From Salmonirosea aquatica (GTDB taxonomy: Bacteria; Bacteroidota; Bacteroidia; Cytophagales; Spirosomataceae), in contig NZ_WHLY01000002.1 of assembly GCF_009296315.1 (NCBI RefSeq), positions 1,612,001 through 1,676,000 on the forward strand: 64,000 nucleotides of DNA, given 5' to 3'. The notes under the pieces were generated by a model. The model worked only from the letters and a program-made list of their open reading frames with translations, was not told where the DNA came from and did no database searches. The translations under genes were made by a program, and so were the position numbers. Below are positions 1 through 7,833 of this stretch, piece after piece (position 1 is the stretch's first letter; every line of letters starts with the position of its first letter).

Positions 1-943
1 CGTCCACGACGATTTCCGAGGTAGAAATTCCGTGAATCCCGTAGGGTAGCCATACGGCGGGAAGTTTGACGGTTTCAGGGAATTTTTCCTTCAACTTATA
101 TAGGAACATCGGATCTTTCTCGTCCGCTACATTTTCGGGCTTGATGTACCGTCCGTTTTTATCCTTCACCTGCCGATTGTCCATCACCGAGAAAAACTGT
201 TTCTCAGATAGCTTGACGGGCGAATTAGGCAGACTCGACCAGCGAAGTCCGGCAGGGTGGCCCATAAAATCGCCCTTGTCAACCTTGAATATCCCGCCCG
301 ATCCCATCCAGTCGCCCTGGTTGTCGGTGTAGAACAATTCGCCGTTCAGCATACTGATGCCGGCGGGCGAGCGTACTCCCGTGGCGTAGGGCTCGAACTT
401 GCCATCGGGCGTGATGCGAAAAATCCAGCCCCGACCCGGTACGCGGCTTTCGCCGCGCCACCATTCTTCATCGCCGAAGGCCACGTTACCACTCACGAAA
501 AAGCTGCCATCGGGCGCGATCTTGGGGCCAAACGAATACTCATGGTAGTGCCCCGACACCGGCCAGGAATATACGGTTTCGTACAGATCAGCCTTGCCAT
601 CGCCGTCTTTGTCGACCAGCTTGGTCAATTCGCCACGCTGGGCGCAGTAGAGTGCGCCATCCTTCCAGGCCAGACCCAGAATCTCGTGCAAACCCGACGC
701 GTACTTGTGAAAGTAGGGCGAGCGGCTCGTGGGATTGTCCATGATCCAGACTTCACCCCGGCGCGTGGACATGCCGATGGAGCCGTTGGGCAGCGTGGTA
801 AGTCCGCCTACTTCCAGGATGATTCCCTCGGGAATGGGCGGCGTGAGGATTTTGTAATAATCTTCTTCCTTGGGCGACTCCTGGGCCAGCAACAGCGTAC
901 AGGAAGCCAGGAATGCGAAGGTGGTTTTTAAGAATTGTTTCAT
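1..943 (-). CDS. Secreted glucose/sorbosone dehydrogenase-like beta-propeller protein (3' part outside window)
   Basis: Reading from the ATG at 943 to the window edge gives about 314 residues without a stop, so the C-terminus is missing. The N-terminus is a short signal peptide ending near LLLAQ. The rest shows propeller-type repeats: TLPNGSIGM near residue 50, the calcium-type loop DKDGDGKAD, SFGPKIAPDGSFF, and SPAGISMLNGELFYTDNQGDW. These are typical of the PQQ-like/soluble glucose dehydrogenase and sorbosone dehydrogenase superfamily found in secreted Bacteroidota proteins. Such proteins are usually periplasmic and oxidise sugars or sugar alcohols, and many carry a C-terminal cytochrome c domain, which cannot be checked here. 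It lies 48 bp upstream of, and divergent in function but co-oriented with, the DUF1080 gene at 992-2845. The substrate is unknown. Confidence 0.8.
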   Translation of the reverse strand, partial: MKQFLKTTFAFLASCTLLLAQESPKEEDYYKILTPPIPEGIILEVGGLTTLPNGSIGMSTRRGEVWIMDNPTSRSPYFHKYASGLHEILGLAWKDGALYCAQRGELTKLVDKDGDGKADLYETVYSWPVSGHYHEYSFGPKIAPDGSFFVSGNVAFGDEEWWRGESRVPGRGWIFRITPDGKFEPYATGVRSPAGISMLNGELFYTDNQGDWMGSGGIFKVDKGDFMGHPAGLRWSSLPNSPVKLSEKQFFSVMDNRQVKDKNGRYIKPENVADEKDPMFLYKLKEKFPETVKLPAVWLPYGIHGISTSEIVVD

Positions 944-952
944 GGTAAAAAA

Positions 953-990
953 AGCTAGCAGCTAGTAGCCAATGGCTATTGGCTTTATTG
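953..990. repeat. Degenerate heptad repeat (TGGC class)
   Basis: The gap between two minus-strand genes is filled by 7-bp units: TAGCAGC, TAGTAGC, CAATGGC, TATTGGC, TTTATTG. The same class recurs at 3858, 23226, 29131, 37240, 43826 and 43941. Confidence 0.6.
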
Positions 991-991
991 A

Positions 992-2845
992 TTAAAATAA
1001 TATCGAATAGTTCAGTTCGCCCTTATCGGCGGGCATCATGAGCGCCTGGCCTCCGTTGACCTTCTTGATTTCAGGTACCGGGCTGCCTGAGGGCAATTGA
1101 ATGTAGTAGCTTTTGTCATCGACTGCGTACAGGTCATTCGCCATTTTCTCGATTTTTTTTCCTTCGGCCAGGCGGGCCATAAGGCCACTGACAGGTTTGC
1201 CCGTTTTTATCTCGCGCTTGAGGTACTGACCATCGACTACCGAAGTACGGTCCGTGACGGAGGTACCAAAGGCATCGTATAGGAAGGTAGGTACATCGTT
1301 GGCATCCAGCTCATAGCCTCGCTGACGGAAGCTGCTGCCGGTAGTGTCGGTGGGCCACTGGCCCGAGGTTTTGGCCAACAGCGGTGCATCGCCCAGAAAA
1401 GTAACACTACCCCGTGGGCGAGAGGAGCCGTCGCCCCGGTTTTCCCACATGGGCGTTGCATCCAGGAATCCACCCCGCCATACCTGAAACACCGCACCTT
1501 TTTCCATATCATAGGTGTAGTGCAATCCCGCGGGGCTGCCTACCGATACGGCATGCACGATGCGCTCACGCTTGTTGGGTTCGGGGCGGATGTCCATAAA
1601 GCTACGCAATACGGTATTGTTATCGGCATTCACCAGAATCGGGTCGCTGCCGCCGCCGGCCAGGGTAGAACCCAGGCTATGGTAGGGTACCTCGCGGAAG
1701 CCCGGTCCGGCGATCCAAAGCCCTAGTACAGGCTGCAGCCAGCCGTCGCGCTTGTTGACGTACAGTTCCATTTTATGATCGCCCGCGCTGAGTTTGGTCG
1801 TAACGGTGCGGAATTCGTTGTTGTTTTTCCAGGCATCGCCGAGCACCGGTTTGCCGTCGATTTTCAGGTTGCTATTGCCCGAGGCCTGAATCCTGAACGT
1901 GTAGTCGCCGGCAGTAGGCGCATTGTAGGTACCTGTGTATACCAGCACGTAGTTGTTTTTGTCTTTCAGCACCTCCCACGACAATTCTTCTGACTTGCCC
2001 GACTCGGCTACTTTCAGCGTAGCCGGATCGATATCCTGCGAATAGCTGCCGTAGTAAGCTTTGTATTGCAAGTTGGAGAGGGTACCTGGTTTTTTGTCAA
2101 AATTGCTGATGAATATGTTCTTGATTGCCAGCGAACCATGATCACCCTGAATCCGCAGCGGCCCCATGGGTACATCCTTGGAAAGTGCGCCACGGGTAGG
2201 ACCGCTTACCTCCACATTCTCATGGATGGTGATTCCATTCAGCTCTACTTTCAGGAACACGGCGTTGGCGATTTTCTTACCAGCCTTATCGAAACGGGGG
2301 GCTTGGTAAGAAATAGCAATATGCTGCCACAGACCGGGTGCCTTGGCCACATTGACGCGGGGCGCGTAGCCTTCATAACCCTTCTGGCCTTCGGGCTTGG
2401 AATCGTCCCAGCGTTCGTAGATGCCGCCGTTGTCGTTGTATTTGGCCGCTTTCTTGCCCCAGCTATCAAAAAGCTGGACTTCATAATTTCCCTGTAGGTA
2501 AATACCCGAGTTGGAACCCTTCGCGAGCATGTAGTCCATCTCGATATCCAGATCGCCGTGCTCAAACTTGGAAAGCAATTCATAATCGGCCCCGTAGGTA
2601 CCTTGCTTATGGATGCAAGCCAACACCCCTTTACCGGGCGTCGTATTCAGTACATTGGGCTGGGAGATATCCACCGTCGCGTCACCGACGATGCTCCAGT
2701 TGCCAGCCTTGTTGGTGAAGGCGGAAAGATCATTTAGGGGAATGGGAGTTTGAGCCGCCGCCGAAAGGGTACATCCCAGTGCCAGCGCCCAGAGCGTGCC
2801 TTTCAATAAAACACTTCGCTGTGTAAGCATACAAAGTTTAATCAT
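992..2845 (-). CDS. Secreted DUF1080 (3-keto-disaccharide hydrolase family) protein with PA14-like domain
   Basis: 617 residues. After a signal peptide (cleavage near AAAQ, residues 30-33), residues about 35-250 form the concanavalin-like DUF1080 domain: GDLDIEMDYML, SNSGIYLQGNYEVQLFD, and the closing PLRIQGDHGSLAIKNIFI. Residues about 260-390 look like a PA14-type sugar-binding sandwich (YTGTYNAPTAGDYTFRI, then a gap and LKIDGKPVL). The last 200 residues are unassigned and contain tryptophan-rich repeats. DUF1080 members hydrolyse 3-keto-glycosides in some characterised systems. Its role beside propeller-type dehydrogenases suggests secreted glycoside processing; the exact substrate is inferred, not shown. 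An internal ATG at residue 6 is an alternative start. Confidence 0.85.
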   Translation of the reverse strand: MIKLCMLTQRSVLLKGTLWALALGCTLSAAAQTPIPLNDLSAFTNKAGNWSIVGDATVDISQPNVLNTTPGKGVLACIHKQGTYGADYELLSKFEHGDLDIEMDYMLAKGSNSGIYLQGNYEVQLFDSWGKKAAKYNDNGGIYERWDDSKPEGQKGYEGYAPRVNVAKAPGLWQHIAISYQAPRFDKAGKKIANAVFLKVELNGITIHENVEVSGPTRGALSKDVPMGPLRIQGDHGSLAIKNIFISNFDKKPGTLSNLQYKAYYGSYSQDIDPATLKVAESGKSEELSWEVLKDKNNYVLVYTGTYNAPTAGDYTFRIQASGNSNLKIDGKPVLGDAWKNNNEFRTVTTKLSAGDHKMELYVNKRDGWLQPVLGLWIAGPGFREVPYHSLGSTLAGGGSDPILVNADNNTVLRSFMDIRPEPNKRERIVHAVSVGSPAGLHYTYDMEKGAVFQVWRGGFLDATPMWENRGDGSSRPRGSVTFLGDAPLLAKTSGQWPTDTTGSSFRQRGYELDANDVPTFLYDAFGTSVTDRTSVVDGQYLKREIKTGKPVSGLMARLAEGKKIEKMANDLYAVDDKSYYIQLPSGSPVPEIKKVNGGQALMMPADKGELNYSILF

Positions 2846-2993
2846 AGGTGAATGAATTTTTGAGGCCCGAAAATTACGATTTTGAATCGGGAAATCGGTT
2901 GTTTGTCTGGTTAGAATCCGAATCCATCCGGCTTTTTTATAAAAGGTACCGGATCGACCCGGTACTTCTATCCTTACATTTTCAACGAATCAC

Positions 2994-3752
2994 ATGAAGA
3001 AATTATTCATTTCAGCCCTCTTCCTGACCGTCACCTGGGCAGCCCAGGCCCAGCTGCAACCCAAGAAAATGACCCCTGAATCGAGTGAAGTGTGGGACCC
3101 GGTGCCGCGCCTGGTAACGCCCGGTGCACCATCGTCGGCCGTTTCCGGTTTTACCGCTCCCTCCGATGCCATCGTCCTGTTCGACGGCAAAGACCTGGAT
3201 CAGTGGGAATCGGTCAAAGGCGGAGAAGCGCCCTGGACGGTAGCCGATAATGCCATCATCACCGCCGCCGGCAAGGGGGGCATTCAGACCAAACGCGATT
3301 TTGGCGATTACCAATTACACATCGAGTGGCGTTCGCCCGCGGAAGTGAAAGGCAATGGGCAGGGACGCGGCAACAGTGGGATATTCATGCAGGGTCGCTA
3401 CGAACTGCAGGTACTCGACAGCTATGATAACCGTACCTACTCCAACGGACAGGCGGGGTCGATCTACAAGCAGACCATGCCGCTGGTGAATGCTGCCAAG
3501 AAACCCGGCGAATGGCAGACCTACGACGTGATGTACACCGCGCCCCGCTTCAACAAGGACGGTATGATGCTGATTCCGCCCTACATTACAGTGCTGCACA
3601 ACGGCGTGCTGATTCAGAATCATACGGCCATTCAGGGCAACACAGACTACATCGGTCGGCCCACCATCAAACCCCACGGACGCGGCCCCATCATGCTGCA
3701 GGACCACGGCAATCCGACGAGCTTTCGGAATGTGTGGATTAGGGAGTTGTAA
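2994..3752 (+). CDS. Secreted DUF1080 (3-keto-disaccharide hydrolase family) protein
   Basis: 252 residues starting MKKLFISALFL with a signal peptide cleaved near WAAQAQ. A single DUF1080 domain fills the protein: IVLFDGKDLDQWE at about residue 61, GDYQLHIEWR, GNSGIFMQGRYELQVLDSY, and the C-terminal signature MLQDHGNPTSFRNVWIREL. The family is a lectin-like beta-sandwich acting on 3-keto-glycosides or related sugars in the periplasm. It is transcribed divergently from the larger DUF1080 gene at 992-2845, so the two probably share a control region at 2846-2993. It ends at a strong rho-independent terminator. Its paralogue at 7095-7778 lacks the N-terminal 40-residue extension. Confidence 0.88.
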   Translation: MKKLFISALFLTVTWAAQAQLQPKKMTPESSEVWDPVPRLVTPGAPSSAVSGFTAPSDAIVLFDGKDLDQWESVKGGEAPWTVADNAIITAAGKGGIQTKRDFGDYQLHIEWRSPAEVKGNGQGRGNSGIFMQGRYELQVLDSYDNRTYSNGQAGSIYKQTMPLVNAAKKPGEWQTYDVMYTAPRFNKDGMMLIPPYITVLHNGVLIQNHTAIQGNTDYIGRPTIKPHGRGPIMLQDHGNPTSFRNVWIREL

Positions 3753-3808
3753 GGCAGCTATTAGTTTTCGGTAGTATGCCGCCGAAAGTGTCTCTCTATA
3801 AAATTTAC

Positions 3809-3840
3809 AGCCGGGCGGGAATTCTCCGCCCGGCTTTTTT
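3809..3840 (+). terminator. Rho-independent terminator
   Basis: A perfect 10-bp GC-rich stem (AGCCGGGCGG with CCGCCCGGCT) with a 7-nt loop is followed by six T. It closes the DUF1080 gene ending at 3752. Confidence 0.88.
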
Positions 3841-3857
3841 CGTTAGCGTGAAAAAGC

Positions 3858-3890
3858 AGAAAGCTTATTGCCTATTAGCCCATCAAGCAA
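3858..3890. repeat. Degenerate heptad repeat
   Basis: Units AGCTTAT, TGCCTAT, TAGCCCA, TCAAGC run at 7-bp spacing just before the next gene. On the opposite strand they match the GGCTAAT-type units of the other TGGC-class arrays, but this copy is more degenerate. Confidence 0.4.
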
Positions 3891-3894
3891 CACC

Positions 3895-4461
3895 ATGCAA
3901 GACATTGAACCCTTTTACAATTGGGAAAAATACTACGAGGCCAACCGCGACAAGAGGTCGCCCTTTTACGGACACGAGCCTAATCTCAACCAGTATGAAA
4001 ATGACATTTATGGGTACTATATTCATCCGCTATGGGATGAAATCGGTTCTGCTACCCTGTATGTGAAGGTACTTTTCGCGGATTATGAAAAGCATTTTGT
4101 CATCATTGAATTATTTGGCGAGTGGAACGACGCCAAACACAACGACATCATGTACTTCAAGCGGCGGGTAGTGGATGAGTTTGTGGCCGAGGGCATCAAT
4201 CAATTCATTCTGATTGGTGAAAATATCATGGATTTCCACGGGGCCGAGGACGACTATTACGCCGAATGGTTCGAGGATGTCGAAGATGGATGGATTGCGG
4301 CGGTAAGTTTCCGCGACCACGTCGAACGCGAGTGGCAACGTTTCCGCCTCGATTACTACCTCAATTTCGGGGGTACCCTGCACCTCGACAACTGGCGTAC
4401 CCTACAACCCCAGGCTTTTTATGAGTTAGTGAAAAGCCTGATGATAAGGCGCCTCAACTAA
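3895..4461 (+). CDS. Conserved acidic protein of unknown function
   Basis: 188 residues from the ATG at 3895 (MQDIEPFYNWEKYY); an in-frame TTG 27 bp upstream is less likely because it lies in the heptad repeat. No signal peptide or membrane segment is visible. The protein is rich in aromatic and acidic residues, with a YYAEWFEDVEDGWIAAV stretch near residue 120 and an FGEWNDAKHNDIMYFKRRV stretch near 80. I do not recognise a characterised family; it resembles small cytosolic hypothetical proteins shared by Cytophagales. It stands alone between two terminators, so it is probably monocistronic. Confidence 0.8.
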   Translation: MQDIEPFYNWEKYYEANRDKRSPFYGHEPNLNQYENDIYGYYIHPLWDEIGSATLYVKVLFADYEKHFVIIELFGEWNDAKHNDIMYFKRRVVDEFVAEGINQFILIGENIMDFHGAEDDYYAEWFEDVEDGWIAAVSFRDHVEREWQRFRLDYYLNFGGTLHLDNWRTLQPQAFYELVKSLMIRRLN

Positions 4462-4500
4462 AACGGGGTGCGGACTTTTCAGTCCGCACCCCGTTTTAGT
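4458..4500. terminator. Bidirectional terminator with 20-bp perfect stem
   Basis: The two arms at 4458-4477 and 4481-4500 are perfect inverted copies, with a TTTC linker of 3-4 nt. A-rich and T-rich ends serve both the plus-strand gene ending at 4461 and the converging lipoprotein gene ending at 4531. Confidence 0.88.
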
Positions 4501-4530
4501 TTGTTTTATATCAGGTATCTGTCGAGTACC

Positions 4531-5031
4531 CTACGAATCTTTCAATTCCTGATCTATTGCGGCTATTAACTCCTTAATCTCTTTTTCAGCCGTCGTCCAG
4601 CGTTCTTCGGTCATGGGTTTCTGCAATTCCAGCAAATTCGCCTGTAGTTGGTCGCGCTCCTGCACTAGTTTCTGACGTTTCTCCACCCACTTATCACGGT
4701 TGGCCTGCTTGGGATCAGTTACCTTTCCATCCAGATCACTTATTTTTTCGTTAAGTGTTTTCTGGCGGGTCTGAAGCTCGGTCAGGTAGTTTTTACGAGC
4801 GGCTTCAAGTTCCTTGGCCGCGTCGGACAGTTCTTCCCGTACGTCGGCCAGGTCACTGGTATCTTCGGCCTGTTGCATTTCGGCACGGGCCTGATCGGCC
4901 TCATCGATTGCATCGGCTTGTTCTTCGGCGTACTCTTTCTGGCCATCCTTAGGGGTGGAATCGCAACTTGTCAGGAGCCAACCCATGGTGACAGCTGCGT
5001 ATATGGCGGTGATTAATACTACTTTTTTCAT
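4531..5031 (-). CDS. Coiled-coil lipoprotein of unknown function
   Basis: 166 residues. The N-terminal membrane segment ends in the lipobox LLTSC (Cys23), predicting a lipid-anchored envelope protein. The mature part is almost wholly alpha-helical and charged, with heptad-like stretches such as ELSDAAKELEAARKNYL and KRQKLVQERDQLQANLLELQ, so a long coiled coil is likely. There are no catalytic motifs. It faces the plus-strand Ala/Lys/Glu-repeat gene at 5232 across a 200-bp divergent promoter region. Both products are low-complexity helical proteins, hinting at a shared envelope- or stress-related role (inference only). Confidence 0.8.
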   Translation of the reverse strand: MKKVVLITAIYAAVTMGWLLTSCDSTPKDGQKEYAEEQADAIDEADQARAEMQQAEDTSDLADVREELSDAAKELEAARKNYLTELQTRQKTLNEKISDLDGKVTDPKQANRDKWVEKRQKLVQERDQLQANLLELQKPMTEERWTTAEKEIKELIAAIDQELKDS

Positions 5032-5173
5032 AGGTTGTGTTACAGGTTTTCGGGGTAATTAGGTACTATCGGCTGAATAAAAAATCAGTGCCACTTTCCA
5101 GATCCGGCAGTAAGACCGGACTTTTGGGTAGTATTTTCCTCAAAGCACGGGATGACACAGGATAAATCCCTGA

Positions 5174-5205
5174 TTTGCAACACATCTTGCTTGTTCGTAC
5201 ATTTC
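5174..5205 (+). promoter_or_regulatory. Candidate Bacteroidota promoter for the Ala/Lys/Glu-repeat gene
   Basis: TTTG at 5174-5177 and TACATTTC at 5198-5205 are separated by 20 bp, close to the Bacteroidota -33 TTTG / -7 TAnnTTTG consensus (last base mismatched). The start codon follows 26 bp downstream. Confidence 0.4.
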
Positions 5206-5231
5206 GACTCCAACTAACTTCCCAAACCATC

Positions 5232-6161
5232 ATGGCAGAAAATCCAAACGACACCGCTAAACAGGCGGCTGAGGCACTGGCTCGCAAAGAGGAGGCCGCC
5301 CGAAAACTTGCCGCTGAAAACATCGCCCAGGCGAAAGAATCTACCGGAGTCCTTCCCGATCAGGCAGCTTCAAGCGTGGACGATGCAAAAGCCCAAATCA
5401 CCGAAAAGGCCGATGATATGAAGGTGAAGGCCGAATCGATCGCCGAAAAAGCTGACGAAAAAGTGAACGAGGTAAAAGAAGAAGCCGCTGCCACTACAAA
5501 GGCCGCCGAAGTCAAAGCAGAAGTGCTGGCGGAGAAGGCCGATGAGAAAGTGAGCGAAGCCAAAGAAACAGCTACTGAGAAAGCCCATGAGGCTAAAGCC
5601 GCCGCGGAAGCTTTAAAAGCCAAAGCAGTAGAGGAAATCACAGATTTAAAAGAAGACGCCACTGAAAAGATCAATGAAGCCAAAACCGAGATCAAATCCC
5701 TAACCGACCAGGCTGCTGAGAAAGTAAGTGACGCCAAAAAGACGGCTACCGAAAAAGCTCCCGAAGTAAAAGGCAAACTCGAGTCACTGGCAGATAAAGC
5801 AGCCGAAGAACTGGCCGAGCTGCGGGAAGAAGCGGGAGAAAAAGCCGCTGCCGCCAAAGTAAAAATTGAAGCCCTGGCTGCAAAGGCTTCCGAAGAAGTA
5901 GATGACTTCAAAGAGGAAGCAGAGGAAAAATTTGCGGAGGTGAAAGCCAAGGCCTCGGAAATTGCTGCTAAGGCCGCCGAGGAACTGGACGAACTGAAAG
6001 AAGAAGCCGCCGAAAAAGTAGCCGAAGCCAAGGCTAAGGCTTCCGTCCTGGCCGCCAAGGCCTCGGAAGAAATCGCTGACTTGCGTGAAGATGCCACCGA
6101 AGCCGCCCAGGAAGTTTCCAAAAAAGCCAAAGGCTTTTGGGCCAGGCTCTTCGGAAGATAA
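5232..6161 (+). CDS. Ala/Lys/Glu-rich helical repeat protein (LEA/apolipoprotein-like)
   Basis: 309 residues from ATG 5232 (MAENPNDTAKQAAEAL); the longer frame upstream overlaps the promoter. There is no signal peptide. The body is a chain of degenerate amphipathic repeats built on EKADEKVxEAKEEA and ALAAKASEEVDDFKEEA patterns, roughly 22-33 residues each. It ends with the aromatic, basic tail FWARLFGR. The composition resembles group-3 LEA proteins, YtxH-like and apolipoprotein-type helices that coat membranes or protect against desiccation and stress. The C-terminal WARLF motif could anchor to membrane. No enzyme motif is present. The strongly biased repeats make the antisense strand open as well, which is not a gene. 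Confidence 0.8.
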   Translation: MAENPNDTAKQAAEALARKEEAARKLAAENIAQAKESTGVLPDQAASSVDDAKAQITEKADDMKVKAESIAEKADEKVNEVKEEAAATTKAAEVKAEVLAEKADEKVSEAKETATEKAHEAKAAAEALKAKAVEEITDLKEDATEKINEAKTEIKSLTDQAAEKVSDAKKTATEKAPEVKGKLESLADKAAEELAELREEAGEKAAAAKVKIEALAAKASEEVDDFKEEAEEKFAEVKAKASEIAAKAAEELDELKEEAAEKVAEAKAKASVLAAKASEEIADLREDATEAAQEVSKKAKGFWARLFGR

Positions 6162-6253
6162 TTTTTTATAATTTTTAAAAGTTGGGTTGAGAGAATGCCA
6201 GGCAATTTGTGTATTCTCTCATCCCATCCATTAGTCTTTTATAGTATTCTACC

Positions 6254-7012
6254 TTGACTCCTTACGTAAAAGCCTGGACCGAAAACCGCATTACCACCGT
6301 GGAATTCTTCCATCCGGCGGGCAATTCACTGCCTTCCGGACTGCTGGACCAATTGGCCCAGACCATCGATAAAGCAGGCAAATCAGTGGATTCATCTGTG
6401 CTGGTGCTCCAATCAGGTGGAGACCGTGCCTTTTGCGCCGGAGCTTCCCTGACCGAACTATCCGCCATTGCTACCATTCAGGAAGGGGAAATATTTTTCT
6501 CAAAATTCGCCCATGTCATCAATGCCATGCGGCAATGCCCCAAATTCATTCTTGCCCGGGTACAGGGCAAGGCGGTCGGGGGCGGTGTGGGACTTGTTGC
6601 CGCCGCCGATTACTGCCTGGCTACGCACGATGCCGCAGTAAAACTCAGTGAGCTTACGGTAGGTATCGGTCCTTTTGTGATCGAACCGGCGGTGCAGCGC
6701 AAAATTGGCCTGGCCGCCACCAGCCACCTCACGATTAATGCCACCGAATTCGAATCGGCACTCTGGGCCTGGCAAAAGGGCCTGTACGACGATGTGTTTG
6801 AAACCTCTGACGAACTCAACCAGCGGGTTCTCGATCTGGCCCGCAAGTTAGCGGCCTATGACCCGGAGGCGATGCGTCAGATGAAGCGGGTACTGTGGGA
6901 AGGTACTGAACACTGGGACAACTTGTTGCTACAGCGCGCTGGCATCAGTGGTACCCTGGTACTGTCTGAATTCACCCAGAAGGCTCTGACTGCCGTCCGC
7001 TCAAAGCGTTGA
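6254..7012 (+). CDS. Enoyl-CoA hydratase/isomerase family protein
   Basis: 252 residues, TTG start, no signal peptide. The crotonase fold is evident: the first oxyanion-hole segment RAFCAGASL at about residue 59, the second GKAVGGGVGLVAAADYCLA at about 107, and SELTVGIGPFVIEP with the second acid. The position of the first catalytic glutamate (GGGCEL in classical crotonase) is glycine (GGGVGL), while the later glutamate in LSELTVG is kept. This pattern occurs in hydratase/isomerase or methylglutaconyl-CoA hydratase-like members. Substrate could be a short-chain or branched acyl-CoA from leucine or fatty-acid catabolism; the sequence does not settle this. It is flanked by unrelated genes. Confidence 0.88.
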   Translation: MTPYVKAWTENRITTVEFFHPAGNSLPSGLLDQLAQTIDKAGKSVDSSVLVLQSGGDRAFCAGASLTELSAIATIQEGEIFFSKFAHVINAMRQCPKFILARVQGKAVGGGVGLVAAADYCLATHDAAVKLSELTVGIGPFVIEPAVQRKIGLAATSHLTINATEFESALWAWQKGLYDDVFETSDELNQRVLDLARKLAAYDPEAMRQMKRVLWEGTEHWDNLLLQRAGISGTLVLSEFTQKALTAVRSKR

Positions 7013-7094
7013 AAGGCCAACCCTGCCAATTACAGTATAATCCCTACGGACTTTTCTTTGGTTACCCAGTATTGTACTTCTACTGAATAAGCCT

Positions 7095-7778
7095 ATGAAA
7101 AAATTTAGCCTACTTCTCACGATTTGTCTTTTGGCCAGCCTTTCGTGGGCTCAGAAACCCGGCAAATGGGAAAAGCTGTTTGATGGTAAATCTACCAAAG
7201 GCTGGCACGCTTACCGGCCCGACAATGCCAAGAAATGGATGGTGATGAGCGGCGCCCTGATGTCACATGGCGGCAGCGGCGACCTGGTTACTGATAAAGA
7301 ATACGAAGACTTCGAACTGGAATTCGACTTCAAGATTCCGCCCAAGGCCAACAGTGGGGTCATTTACAAGGTAATCGAGGACCCCAAAAATGCCACCTAC
7401 TATTCCGGTCCAGAGTACCAGATCATCGATGACGAAGGGTACCCTCCCTTTAACGACGGTGGCAAAATGGTGAAAATCAACGACCGTCAGAAAACCGGTG
7501 CCAATTACGATATGCAAGCTCCTAACCAGTGGGTAGCCAAACCCGCCGGGCAATGGAACAAAGGGCGTATTGTGGTAAAGGACAACCATGTGGAGCATTG
7601 GCTCAATGGCGTGAAAGTGGTGGACTATATGTACGGTTCCGATGCCTGGAAAGATCAGCTCGCCAAGAGCAAGTTCAGTAAATGGGCTTACGCTACCCCC
7701 CATACCAAAGGTAAAATCGCCTTACAAGACCACGGCGACGAAGTGTGGTTCAATAACATCCGAATCCGGGAGCTCTAA
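7095..7778 (+). CDS. Secreted DUF1080 (3-keto-disaccharide hydrolase family) protein
   Basis: 227 residues with a signal peptide (MKKFSLLLTICLLASLSWAQ). DUF1080 signatures are complete: KLFDGKSTKGWHAY at about residue 28, DFELEFDFKIPPKANSGVIY, GPEYQIIDDEGY, and IALQDHGDEVWFNNIRIREL at the end. It is the third and shortest DUF1080 protein in the first 8 kb, and its periplasmic location makes it a candidate hydrolase of 3-keto-glycosides. It is followed after 55 bp by the DUF3500 gene on the same strand and may be co-transcribed with it. Confidence 0.88.
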   Translation: MKKFSLLLTICLLASLSWAQKPGKWEKLFDGKSTKGWHAYRPDNAKKWMVMSGALMSHGGSGDLVTDKEYEDFELEFDFKIPPKANSGVIYKVIEDPKNATYYSGPEYQIIDDEGYPPFNDGGKMVKINDRQKTGANYDMQAPNQWVAKPAGQWNKGRIVVKDNHVEHWLNGVKVVDYMYGSDAWKDQLAKSKFSKWAYATPHTKGKIALQDHGDEVWFNNIRIREL

Positions 7779-7833
7779 GGTACCCTTTTAGGTTAACTCA
7801 TATTGCAAACTAATTTTGCTTACATACTTACTT

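Noticed and set aside
2944-2974. Hairpin GTACCGG-CCGGTAC upstream of the DUF1080 gene
   Set aside because: It is formed by two GGTAC-type words that are abundant everywhere; there is no T tail and no clear operator symmetry beyond that.
5360-6205. 281-codon Ser/Ala-rich minus-strand frame opposite the helical repeat gene
   Set aside because: It mirrors the biased GAA/AAA/GCC codons of the real gene, giving artificial Ser/Phe/Leu repeats.
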